In this document: one piece after another, positions 6,889-15,380 of the stretch
Layout: each line of letters opens with the position of its first letter
Numbering within the stretch: the stretch's first letter is position 1
Source of the DNA: Bacteroidaceae bacterium
GTDB taxonomy: Bacteria > Bacteroidota > Bacteroidia > Bacteroidales > Muribaculaceae
DNA length: 64,000 bases
Direction: 5' to 3'
Assembly: GCA_021768245.1 (NCBI GenBank)
Contig: JAETNO010000019.1
Location: 54,724-118,723, forward strand
Notes under the pieces: generated by a model
The model's database searches: none
Seen by the model: the letters and a program-made list of their open reading frames with translations, nothing else
Told to the model about the DNA's origin: nothing
Position numbers and translations under genes: made by a program

Positions 6889-9339
6889 ATGCAAGGCATC
6901 CGCCATCGTCATAAGCCAGCAATCATATTTTTTCTTCTCATCTTAGCCGTCGCGCTCCCCTTATGCGTGATGGCAGCTCCTCTTACCCCCCCGGCAAAAA
7001 AGAGCGTAAAAATCCACGGAAAAATCACCGATGCCAACGGCGACCCTGTAGAATTCGCCACCGTGCGCATAGCGGGCACCGCCCTCGGCACAACCTCAAG
7101 CCTCGAAGGCGACTATTCCCTGTCGGCCCCTGCTGCAGATACAATAACGGTTCACTTCTCATGCATCGGATTCCGTGAAGACATGCGTCGTCTGATTGAC
7201 CCCGAGGGAGATGTGACCTTGAATGTACGCCTCGCCCTTGCCGACGAGGTGCTCGGTGAAGTACAGATTACAGAAATAAGAAAGCAGACAGGCTCAATCG
7301 CCACAATCGATGCCTCTGAACTGCGGCGCAATCCCGACGCATCGGGAGGAAGTGTCGAATCGCTCCTCACGACCATGGCAGGGGTCACCGGGTCAAACGA
7401 AATGTCGGCCCAATACTCTGTCCGAGGCGGCTCCTACGACGAAAATTCCGTGTATATAAACGGAATCGAAGTCTACCGTCCACTGCTTGTCACCTCAGGC
7501 CAGCAGGAGGGCCTCAGCATCATAAATCCTGACCTCGTAGGAGCAATCGGTTTTTCTACCGGCGGCTATCCTGCGGAATATGGCGACAAGATGTCGTCGG
7601 TCCTCGACATTAGCTACCGTCAGCCCCAAAGTTTCGAAGGTTCACTATCCGCTTCGCTCATGGGAGGCTCCCTGTCGATAGGCCAGTCATCTAAGAAATT
7701 CTCACAGCTCCATGGCATCCGCTACAAACGCAACTCCTCACTCCTTAGCTCAATGGACACCAAAGGAGAATATGACCCATCGTTCTTCGACTATCAGACT
7801 TCACTTTCCTATCAAATCCATCCTAAATTCAAGGTCTCCTTCCTCGGCAACATATCAGCCAACCATTATAAATTCACTCCTCAGAACCGAACCACGACTT
7901 TCGGCACCTCGATGGATGCCAAAAAGTTTACAGTTTACTTTGACGGTCATGAGAAAGACCGTTTCGAGACTTATTTCGGCGCGCTCAGCCTCGACTGGCG
8001 TCCCAACCGTGGCACCAATCTCCAGTTTCTCGCATCTGGCTATCTGACCGACGAACTCGTTGCATATGACATCTCCGGCGAATACTGGCTTGACCAGGCA
8101 GGCACCTCCGACGTGGGAGGCGAGCTCGGTGTCGGACGCTACCACGAGCATGCCCGCAACCGATTGAAGGCATCCGTCATATCACTTGCCCTAAAGGGGC
8201 AAAGCGCACTTAACCCGCACCACACTCTCAGCTATGGACTTTCGTTCCAAAACGAGAAAATCATGGACCGCTCACGCGAATGGGAGCTCCGCGACTCCGC
8301 AGGCTTCTCTCTCCCATCCGACGGCGTCGACCTGCGCATGGTCTACAACCTTGCCTCCCGCCACGACCTGACGTCAACACGACTCTCAGCCTTCGCACAG
8401 GATGCATGGAAAGTCAACACCTCCGCAGGCTTCCTCACGGTCAACGGCGGCTTGCGTCTCAGCTACTGGTCATTCAACAAGGAATTCCTGCTTAGTCCGC
8501 GAATAACCGTTGGGTTCGTCCCCGAGCGTGCCCCGTCATGGGCATTACGTTTCGCCACGGGTCTCTACTATCAGGCACCATTCTACAAGGAATACCGTCT
8601 GCCGGTAACCGACGACAAGGGCAACCAGACCATACTCCTCAACAATGAGATAAAATCTCAGCGCAGCTTCCATCTTATAGCGGGAGCCGATTACACGTTC
8701 CGCGCCCTCAACCGCCCGTTCAAGCTCTCCGGGGAAATCTACTATAAAGCGCTGTCAAACCTTGTCCCCTACGAAATCGACAACCTAAAGATTGTCTATT
8801 CCGGCCTCAACGAAAGTTCGGGCTACGCTGCGGGCCTCGACATGAAGCTATTCGGGCAGTTCGTGCCCGGCAGTGACTCCTGGGTCAGCTTCTCGCTGAT
8901 GAAGACATCCGAGAATCTCCACGGAGTCAAAGTGCCACGGCCTACCGACCGACGCTACAGCTTTGCCCTCTACTTTACAGACTACTTCCCTAAATTCCCG
9001 AAACTGAAGTTCGCCCTCAAGGGAATATTCATGGACGGACTGCCTGTCACATGGCCACGGTCGACACGCGACAAAGGCTACTTCCGCATGCCGGCCTATA
9101 AACGAGTTGACGCAGGCCTCTCCTACGCCCTGCTCTCGCCACTGAAAGAAGGAGAAAGCCGCACGGGCATAAGCTCACATATCAAGAGTGTATGGCTCGG
9201 GGTCGACGTATTTAACCTCTTCGATATCACCAACGTGGCGTCCTACTATTGGGTTACCGATGTCAACAATATCCAGTATGCAGTTCCAAACTATCTGACC
9301 CGCAGGCAGGTCAATTTCAGATTGACAATAGATTTCTAA
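6889..9339 (+). CDS. TonB-dependent outer-membrane receptor with carboxypeptidase-regulatory domain
   Basis: 816 aa. An N-terminal signal peptide (to about residue 30, ending VMAAP) is followed by a carboxypeptidase-regulatory-like beta-sandwich at about 40-125 (IHGKITDANGDPVEFATVRI). A plug domain follows at about 130-235 (YSVRGGSYDENSVYING; GGYPAEYGDKMSSVLD), and then a 22-strand-type barrel ends in a terminal aromatic residue (RLTIDF), as in outer-membrane proteins. Such receptors import siderophores, cobamides, metals or glycans using TonB energy. No SusD partner is adjacent, so it is not a standard SusCD pair, and the substrate cannot be told from sequence. The histidine kinase and response regulator just downstream might control it or be controlled by its ligand; this is inferred from position only. 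Confidence 0.88.
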   Translation: MQGIRHRHKPAIIFFLLILAVALPLCVMAAPLTPPAKKSVKIHGKITDANGDPVEFATVRIAGTALGTTSSLEGDYSLSAPAADTITVHFSCIGFREDMRRLIDPEGDVTLNVRLALADEVLGEVQITEIRKQTGSIATIDASELRRNPDASGGSVESLLTTMAGVTGSNEMSAQYSVRGGSYDENSVYINGIEVYRPLLVTSGQQEGLSIINPDLVGAIGFSTGGYPAEYGDKMSSVLDISYRQPQSFEGSLSASLMGGSLSIGQSSKKFSQLHGIRYKRNSSLLSSMDTKGEYDPSFFDYQTSLSYQIHPKFKVSFLGNISANHYKFTPQNRTTTFGTSMDAKKFTVYFDGHEKDRFETYFGALSLDWRPNRGTNLQFLASGYLTDELVAYDISGEYWLDQAGTSDVGGELGVGRYHEHARNRLKASVISLALKGQSALNPHHTLSYGLSFQNEKIMDRSREWELRDSAGFSLPSDGVDLRMVYNLASRHDLTSTRLSAFAQDAWKVNTSAGFLTVNGGLRLSYWSFNKEFLLSPRITVGFVPERAPSWALRFATGLYYQAPFYKEYRLPVTDDKGNQTILLNNEIKSQRSFHLIAGADYTFRALNRPFKLSGEIYYKALSNLVPYEIDNLKIVYSGLNESSGYAAGLDMKLFGQFVPGSDSWVSFSLMKTSENLHGVKVPRPTDRRYSFALYFTDYFPKFPKLKFALKGIFMDGLPVTWPRSTRDKGYFRMPAYKRVDAGLSYALLSPLKEGESRTGISSHIKSVWLGVDVFNLFDITNVASYYWVTDVNNIQYAVPNYLTRRQVNFRLTIDF

Positions 9340-9373
9340 CGGATTACAAAACCTTAAAAAACCAGGATTTCGC

Positions 9374-11164
9374 ATGGACCGAGTCAGAATCTTTCTTAGC
9401 TCTATCGCCCTGTTCGCCACTGTCTTCGCCTGTCTTTCGCAACCGATAAGCGAGGAAATGATTGAAAAGATTGACTCTTATGTCAATTCCGCTCCCGACA
9501 GCGCGATAATCCTGTGTGACGACGCACTAAAGCAGCTGCCGTCGAAACCAACAACAGCTAAAGTCTCCCTGCTGACCATCCGGGGAAATGCCTATTTCAC
9601 CCTCGGCGACTATCCTGCCGCGATATCCGATTTCAACTATGCGGTCAAGTCTGCCGAAGAAATACCGGACACAATGGCCTGCGTGAACGCCCTGTCTGAC
9701 CTCGGGGTAGCCTACCGCGTCAGCCAGCAGCCGGATTCGGCTCTCATTTGCTACAACCGCGCGCTCGCCATGCTCGAAGGGCGCGACGCTCCTGATCTTG
9801 AAGCCAACATCCTCACATCCATAGCGGTTCTTTTTGCCAATCAGGGCCGTTTCGAGGAGGCAGTTCCCTTCGCGGAGAAAGGCCTTGAGAAAGCCCGTCT
9901 CACCGACGATATTGAAACGCAGATTTATGCGGCGTCCTCGCTCGGATCAGCACTGTTCCTTGCAGGCGACCATGTACGTAGCCTTGAAACGCAGCGACGA
10001 ATCGTAAGCGTCGCCGAGCAGAAGGGAATACCCCGTTACATACTGAAAACCTACGCCTCGATTATCGCCATGCACAAACGCCTCGGGAATACCGATTCCG
10101 TCAGCAGCTACATTGACCGGGGACGAGCGCTTATCAATAAAGTGCCCGAGGCTTCAATCGAATCAATAGGGTTCATGGAGCAGAGCTTCGTGGTCCTTAC
10201 CTCCATGGGACGCTACCGCGAAAGTCTCGACATACAGATGAAAATCCTCGACATGCAGGATTCCCGTCCCTTTATGCCACTCGACCGCCTCTGGCAGCGC
10301 ATAGCCATGAACTACAAAGGGCTTGGCGACATAGAGCGCATGAACGATGCCTACCTCAAATCCATAGCCATTTCCGACAGTATCCATCAGAGCGACATCA
10401 ATGAACAGATATCAGACTTCAACGTCCGCTATCAGACTGCGGAAAAGGAACTGGCCATCGCAAACCTCCAGGCAGAGAAATCGCGTCAGCGCACCATAAT
10501 CGTAATTATAGTCTCAATCCTGCTTATCGGCACGGTCTTCCTCTTTTTCTATCTGCGCTCGCGACGCCGGAAAATCGAACTTGAGAACATCCGCGCCCGG
10601 CTTGACGGTATAGAGCAGGAACGTGGACGCCTCGCCCATGAGCTTCACGACGGGGTCTGCAACGACCTTCTCGGTATAGAACTGATGCTCGCATCCGACA
10701 GAAGCGACAATAATGAACTCACTGAAATGGTACGCACGACCCGTAACGAGGTGCGCTCAATCTCCCACGAACTTCTGCCTCCTCACTTCAACGGGCTCTC
10801 CCTCTCACAGCTCATAGCCGCCTACGCCATGAAAAGCGACGGTTTTGTAAACTATATCCCCTCAGACAGTCCTGTGAGCCTTGATTCCGAGAAATCCATC
10901 AATCTCTACCGCATCATTCAGGAATGGATTTCCAACCTGCACCGTCACAGCTCCGCGACCTCTGCCACAATATCCCTTACCCGGAGAGACAATGCAATAA
11001 TCCTTGAAATCACCGACGACGGTCAAGCCTTCTCGCCGTCGTCCGCCCCCACAGGAGGCCTGGGGCTCGAAAACATCAACCGACGGGTAAAAGCACTCTG
11101 CGGTACCCTCTCAATCGACAGCAAAAACGCCCACAATACCCTTTCAGTCCGATTTTTTATCTAA
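9374..11164 (+). CDS. TPR sensor histidine kinase (NarX/DesK-type HisKA_3)
   Basis: 596 aa. An N-terminal signal-like segment is followed by tetratricopeptide repeats over roughly residues 30-360 (for example LGVAYRVSQQPDSALICYNR), which would lie in the periplasm. A single transmembrane helix at about 375-396 (IVIIVSILLIGTVFLFFYL) leads to a coiled coil. The dimerisation/phosphoacceptor domain has ELHDGVCNDLLG, with H425 as phospho-site, and the ATPase domain has the G-box GGLGLENINRRV near the end. This is the HisKA_3 architecture that pairs with LuxR-type regulators. The gene begins 34 nt after the TonB receptor. The cognate regulator is almost certainly the next gene. The signal sensed by the TPR domain is unknown. 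Confidence 0.9.
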   Translation: MDRVRIFLSSIALFATVFACLSQPISEEMIEKIDSYVNSAPDSAIILCDDALKQLPSKPTTAKVSLLTIRGNAYFTLGDYPAAISDFNYAVKSAEEIPDTMACVNALSDLGVAYRVSQQPDSALICYNRALAMLEGRDAPDLEANILTSIAVLFANQGRFEEAVPFAEKGLEKARLTDDIETQIYAASSLGSALFLAGDHVRSLETQRRIVSVAEQKGIPRYILKTYASIIAMHKRLGNTDSVSSYIDRGRALINKVPEASIESIGFMEQSFVVLTSMGRYRESLDIQMKILDMQDSRPFMPLDRLWQRIAMNYKGLGDIERMNDAYLKSIAISDSIHQSDINEQISDFNVRYQTAEKELAIANLQAEKSRQRTIIVIIVSILLIGTVFLFFYLRSRRRKIELENIRARLDGIEQERGRLAHELHDGVCNDLLGIELMLASDRSDNNELTEMVRTTRNEVRSISHELLPPHFNGLSLSQLIAAYAMKSDGFVNYIPSDSPVSLDSEKSINLYRIIQEWISNLHRHSSATSATISLTRRDNAIILEITDDGQAFSPSSAPTGGLGLENINRRVKALCGTLSIDSKNAHNTLSVRFFI

Positions 11165-11216
11165 AAAACATTGTCGGCTCACGGATTTCCATGATTTTTA
11201 TATCATAGTATTTATC

Positions 11217-11224
11217 TAATTTTG
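11217..11224 (+). promoter_or_regulatory. -7 box upstream of the response-regulator gene
   Basis: TAATTTTG fits TAnnTTTG and lies 26 nt before the ATG at 11251, so the regulator may have its own promoter in addition to read-through from the kinase gene. No convincing -33 element. Confidence 0.5.
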
Positions 11225-11250
11225 GGGAGTGAAATTTTTACTGCTGACCC

Positions 11251-11889
11251 ATGGCTAAATCTGATATGAGAATCCTCCTGGTTGATGATCACGACATTGT
11301 ACTCCGCGGCATGCGCCACCTCATCGAGGACATTCTCGGGGATAAATGCCATGTAGATGGCGCTATGACCGCAGCCGAAGCACTATCCAAATCCGCAGTA
11401 CAGACCTACGACCTATGCCTGCTCGACGTAGAGCTTCCCGATGCCTCAGGCATCACCCTCTTGCGCAAAATCCGCAAGAAATGCCCTGACATTAAAATCA
11501 TTGTCAATACAATCCATGAAGAACTGTGGATTATAAAAGACTACTTTGATGCCGAGGTGGAAGGAATCCTGTTTAAAGACGCCCTATCCTCGGAGATTGC
11601 CACGGCAATCCGGCGAGTAGCCGAAGGCGACACTTATTTCTGCCGTCGCGCCGAACAGCTCCGGCGCCTTATAAGCACCTGTGAAATGCCGAGTTCAAAG
11701 GAACTCGAAGTGCTTCGCATGATTGCGTCAGGCAAGACCACCGACGACATCGCGACTGAGATGGGGCTCAGTTCCAACACCATTGAGACGCATCGCAGAC
11801 ACCTTCTTAGCAAACTCCATGCCCGCAATTCAGCCGAACTTGTGCTCAATGCCGTAAACTACGGGCTCCTGCCGACATCTCGCATCTGA
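11251..11889 (+). CDS. NarL/FixJ-family response regulator
   Basis: 212 aa. The receiver domain covers residues about 6-125 with the acidic pair D12-D13, phospho-acceptor D59 (CLLDVELPD) and the conserved lysine in ILFKDALS. A LuxR-type helix-turn-helix lies at about 150-205 (ELEVLRMIASGKTTDDIA; SSNTIETHRRHLLSKL). It is a cytoplasmic transcription factor, activated when the receiver is phosphorylated, most likely by the TPR histidine kinase directly upstream. Its own TAATTTTG promoter box lies 26 nt before the start. Targets are not visible, although the neighbouring TonB receptor and the envelope-protein genes downstream are natural candidates. Confidence 0.93.
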   Translation: MAKSDMRILLVDDHDIVLRGMRHLIEDILGDKCHVDGAMTAAEALSKSAVQTYDLCLLDVELPDASGITLLRKIRKKCPDIKIIVNTIHEELWIIKDYFDAEVEGILFKDALSSEIATAIRRVAEGDTYFCRRAEQLRRLISTCEMPSSKELEVLRMIASGKTTDDIATEMGLSSNTIETHRRHLLSKLHARNSAELVLNAVNYGLLPTSRI

Positions 11890-11964
11890 AAACGCCCCGA
11901 CACGAGGCGTCAGGACTTTATCGCTGAACCAGTCACACACATTTATAAACAATTTATTTATCAC

Positions 11965-12357
11965 ATGAAAAAATTATTATTCTTCCTCTCGGCTATCTGC
12001 CTGACGGCAGTGCTGAGCTCCTGTGGCGGACCGAAATGGAATCAAGAACGCGCACAGCAACTCTATGACAAAGAGTTTGAAGCCCTTACCGCAGAAGATT
12101 TCGATGAAATGCTCGACCTCATCGATGCCGGTTGGGAAAAGGCGAAAAAAGATTCCGAATCAAAAGACGAGAACTACACTAAGACCGACGAGGACCGTGA
12201 ATTTGGCCGTCTTTGGATGAACCTTGGTTCCAGAGCCGGTTCAATGTCCAGGGCCACAAAGCGTGTAGTATCTGATTCACAAGTCGAAGCATATGAAGCA
12301 CTGAAAGAAAAAATCAAACAGGACATGATTGAGCAAAACAAGAAAAACAATAAATAA
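11965..12357 (+). CDS. Small hypothetical lipoprotein
   Basis: 130 aa. It has a clear lipoprotein signal peptide (MKKLLFFLSAICLTAVLSSC), with the lipidated cysteine at residue 20, followed by GGPKW. The mature part is short, highly charged and almost entirely helical (Lys/Glu/Asp rich), ending in KIKQDMIEQNKKNNK. I recognise no domain. It is the first of three small envelope-protein genes (11965-13923) after the two-component system and before the C10 protease. A surface or periplasmic scaffold role is possible but unsupported. Confidence 0.75.
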   Translation: MKKLLFFLSAICLTAVLSSCGGPKWNQERAQQLYDKEFEALTAEDFDEMLDLIDAGWEKAKKDSESKDENYTKTDEDREFGRLWMNLGSRAGSMSRATKRVVSDSQVEAYEALKEKIKQDMIEQNKKNNK

Positions 12358-12396
12358 CATGACTTTTTAACCTGACTGCTTATATATAATATCACC

Positions 12397-13074
12397 ATGA
12401 ATTCAATCATCCGCACATTCATCCTTTTAGCTGCATCCGTGGCAATATTCCTTCCTCTTTCATGCTCATCGAAAGCTCAGGCGGAGATTCCCGAAAGCTA
12501 TGTCACCATAGCCTCCGACGGCGCGGACCTCAAGTCAGCCCCCGATGCGAAATCTACTGATATCGAACGTGTGCTCGCAGGCGAAATCTTCCGCGTAACC
12601 GCGCTGCCGGCCGACGGCTATGTAAAGGCACGCAACATCGCGACCGGCAAGGAAGGCTATCTTGACACAATGCAAATCAACCATGCCCACTATCCCCTCC
12701 TCGCGCCTGAACTTGCTGAAACCGAGCCGGAGGAAGCATTTCTGCTAAACATCGAAACTACCGACAATTCAGAGACCACTGCCGGATGGGCTTTCTGGAA
12801 GGATGGTGAAGGAGTCCGCGCCATGTATTCCGAGAACTATGCCGATACCAATGGACGCGTCCGCGCCAACCAATATTACTATAAGGGTGTAGCCAAAGAC
12901 GGCTATCTGCTCCTGACAGAAGAAGTCCAATATGGAGAAGACAGCGGAGAAAAGCTCGAAATGCCTATAATAATCTGGGAAGACATCGCAGCCCGCGCCG
13001 GAGTCTACGTCCATGGCACATGTTTCACCCCCGGAGGTCAGGTCGGCGGTTTTGACACCGATGACTGGGAATAA
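12397..13074 (+). CDS. Lipoprotein with SH3b-like domain
   Basis: 225 aa. It has an N-terminal lipoprotein signal (hydrophobic stretch ending LPLSC). Residues about 33-85 look like a bacterial SH3-type module (YVTIASDGADLKSAPDAKS, then a turn and GYVKARNIATGKEGYLD), the fold used for binding cell wall or protein ligands. The remaining roughly 130 residues are beta-rich with no recognised family. It lies 39 nt downstream of the helical lipoprotein gene and 27 nt before the next gene, so the three may form one transcript. The SH3 assignment is by pattern and moderately sure. Confidence 0.65.
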   Translation: MNSIIRTFILLAASVAIFLPLSCSSKAQAEIPESYVTIASDGADLKSAPDAKSTDIERVLAGEIFRVTALPADGYVKARNIATGKEGYLDTMQINHAHYPLLAPELAETEPEEAFLLNIETTDNSETTAGWAFWKDGEGVRAMYSENYADTNGRVRANQYYYKGVAKDGYLLLTEEVQYGEDSGEKLEMPIIIWEDIAARAGVYVHGTCFTPGGQVGGFDTDDWE

Positions 13075-13101
13075 TATGTCAATCTATAATTCTGAGTAAT
13101 T

Positions 13102-13923
13102 ATGAAGAAGATTTTCAGTTTAATGGTCCTCTTACTGGGGTCCATGCACTTTATATCTGCTGATAATTATTTTGATGACAAGGTATTAGATAGCCCTGTG
13201 CCACATAAAAGGAGTTATAATCAAGAAGAGTTCACCCTGAAAAAAGTAGTGCGTAATGTTAATGGTGTAGTATTGACATTTGAATACTATAATCCCTGGC
13301 GAGCCGCAGGTTGGGCAAAACGATTCCCTCCGGCAACAGCGCTGAAAGACCCAATGACAGGAAAAACATATCCGCTTATATATGCCGAAGGAATACCGAA
13401 AGAGCCCTATGAATACGTCTTTCCGCAGGATGGTGAACAGAGGTTAACGGCTACATTGGTATACGCTCCCGTCCCGTCAGATGTAAAGACCGTGAATACC
13501 GATTTTGGATTCTATGATATTGACATCAGCGGACTGCCTGAGGAAAACAATGGCAGGATGATTCGACGATGGTTTCCGGCAGATTTAAAAGCTGAGACGT
13601 CTAACCTTCGAATTGAAGCTATTTCAGACGACGGCGAAAATATATATATCTGGTTTAAATACACCACACCTGATGGATATGGCTCAAACAAACCATGTCT
13701 CGATAAAGACACTCATATTTTAGATCCCAAAACAGGGAAAAAATATCTACCGACATGGAGTGCAGGCCTTCCGGTTGCACCCGAATATTTATCAATGTTT
13801 GGCAACACTCCAGTAGGCTTCGCTATATCATTTCAATCCCCGTCAAAAGACGGGGTAAAGACATTCGACTTTATCGAAACCCCGACCAGCAGTTGGAATA
13901 TAAAGGGGATAAGTTTAGATTGA
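13102..13923 (+). CDS. Exported protein with two internal repeats, function unknown
   Basis: 273 aa with an N-terminal signal peptide (MKKIFSLMVLLLGSMHFISA). The mature protein is a tandem duplication. Residues about 44-143 and 167-270 share the order strand, aromatic core (LTFEYYNP versus IWFKYTTP), a turn DPMTGKTY versus DPKTGKKY, then AEGIP versus SAGLP, and a final strand before SDVKT or DGVKT. Each unit looks like a beta-sandwich of about 100 residues. Its base composition is visibly more AT-rich than its neighbours, hinting at separate acquisition. It sits directly before the C10 protease gene. Inhibitor, adhesin or protease-partner roles can only be guessed at. Confidence 0.7.
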   Translation: MKKIFSLMVLLLGSMHFISADNYFDDKVLDSPVPHKRSYNQEEFTLKKVVRNVNGVVLTFEYYNPWRAAGWAKRFPPATALKDPMTGKTYPLIYAEGIPKEPYEYVFPQDGEQRLTATLVYAPVPSDVKTVNTDFGFYDIDISGLPEENNGRMIRRWFPADLKAETSNLRIEAISDDGENIYIWFKYTTPDGYGSNKPCLDKDTHILDPKTGKKYLPTWSAGLPVAPEYLSMFGNTPVGFAISFQSPSKDGVKTFDFIETPTSSWNIKGISLD

Positions 13924-13973
13924 CTATATCAGTATCATTAAATTTAGCCAAATCCACAGCTTAATATCACAAT

Positions 13974-15182
13974 ATGAACTCACGTATCTTACCACTTGCG
14001 GCCATAGCCTTACTGACTGCTTTATCTTCAGAAGCCGCCAGGATAAGCCCTGAGCAAGCCTTGCAACGGGCTTCTTCCTCCTCGCCTAAAATCGCCAATT
14101 CAATCTCAAGAAGCGGCGATAACAGATATGTATTGGTGGATAGGCCTGCCACATCGAAGCGTGACAGGCTTGAAAACATATATGTCTTCAACGACAACGC
14201 AGGCAGAGGCTACCTCATCATACCGGCCGATGATGAAGTCGAACCAATTCTCGCTTATGCCGACAAGGGTAAATTCAGCTATGAAAACATGCCTGATGGC
14301 ATGGCCTACATGCTTTCAATCTATGACCGTGAGATTTCCTCGATAAGTGACGTTGACAGCTCTGCCAATCCCCGCAGTTTCACTGGAAGAGGCGGCAATA
14401 ACGCCATCGACGTCGCCCCCCTTCTGAAAAGCTCCTGGGGACAGGGCGAGCCCTACAACCTCCAGTGTCCTAATGAAATCGGTTGGGACATCTCAGGCTC
14501 ATGGTCTATACCGTGTCCAACCGGTTGCGTCGCCACAGCGATGGCACAGATAATGTATTATCACAAATGGCCCGCAAACGGCACCGATAAATTCGCTGAA
14601 GAGAGCTTCGATTGGGACAACATGATCGACAGCTACACTCCCGGCTCCTACACGGATGAGCAGGCCAATGCCGTGGCCCACCTCATGCATAAATGTGGAG
14701 AATCAGTCAACATGCGCTATCAGGCAAGCGCGAGCGGAGCCTCCATTCCATTGGTTGTCTCAGCCCTCGGCAACTATTTCCTATATGAAAAGAGCACAAT
14801 GAAAACGATATACCGTGACTATATGCCTCTTAAGGATGTACACGAAGCTCTCTATGCCGAACTCGGAGCACGACGGCCCGTTCTCGTCGGAGCCGACAGC
14901 CGTGAGGGAGGGCATGCCTTCGTGCTCGACGGCTGCACCACAGATGGATTCTTCCACATCAACTGGGGCTGGGACGGCATGTGTGACGGCTTTTTCAAAC
15001 TCTCAGCCCTAAATCCCGACCAGCAGGGCACAGGAGGAGGCCTCGGTGCCTATAACTATAATCAGGTATTCTACATAGGTATCCAAAAACAGCTTCCCGA
15101 CCCGAAAGACTACACCTACAGCGGCTCAGACCTCATCGCCTCCGGTGATATCGTATTTGACGATTTCAATTTCAATACCTGA
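13974..15182 (+). CDS. Streptopain-like C10 cysteine protease, truncated by in-frame TGA
   Basis: 402 aa up to a TGA at 15180-15182. After a signal peptide comes a Spi-like propeptide/inhibitor region (ISPEQALQRA at about 24-33, to about residue 140). The C10 peptidase domain follows: catalytic cysteine C185 in PTGCVATAMAQIMYYHKWP and catalytic histidine H314 in GGHAFVLDG, then HINWGWDG. Both catalytic residues are present. The frame stays open immediately after the TGA all the way to 17030, so this is the N-terminal part of what was, or is, a roughly 1018-residue protein. The TGA falls after DDFNFNT and the next codon is AGA. The truncated product keeps the protease domain but lacks the downstream LRR and type IX sorting tail. 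A mutation, a sequence error or read-through could each explain it. Confidence 0.9.
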   Translation: MNSRILPLAAIALLTALSSEAARISPEQALQRASSSSPKIANSISRSGDNRYVLVDRPATSKRDRLENIYVFNDNAGRGYLIIPADDEVEPILAYADKGKFSYENMPDGMAYMLSIYDREISSISDVDSSANPRSFTGRGGNNAIDVAPLLKSSWGQGEPYNLQCPNEIGWDISGSWSIPCPTGCVATAMAQIMYYHKWPANGTDKFAEESFDWDNMIDSYTPGSYTDEQANAVAHLMHKCGESVNMRYQASASGASIPLVVSALGNYFLYEKSTMKTIYRDYMPLKDVHEALYAELGARRPVLVGADSREGGHAFVLDGCTTDGFFHINWGWDGMCDGFFKLSALNPDQQGTGGGLGAYNYNQVFYIGIQKQLPDPKDYTYSGSDLIASGDIVFDDFNFNT

Positions 15183-15380
15183 AGAACTGTCAACAATTCA
15201 AAATTCTGTGGCTTCAAAGGCTTCCTGAATAATTCACCGCATTTCACAGAGTTCATCATCGGAATCAAGGCGGTCTCTACCACCACAGGTAAAGAATATA
15301 TCTCCTGGGAGGATGATTCATATTATCATACGAAGCTCGAAAGTTCGGAATACAAAAGCTCCATACGTGCCCCGTACAGA

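Noticed and set aside
11885..11915. GC-rich hairpin after the response-regulator gene as a terminator
   Set aside because: The stem is short (about 5 bp) and no T-run follows.
15180..15182. TGA read as selenocysteine
   Set aside because: The codon is not at a redox or catalytic position, no selenocysteine insertion hairpin is obvious after it, and C10 proteases are not selenoproteins.
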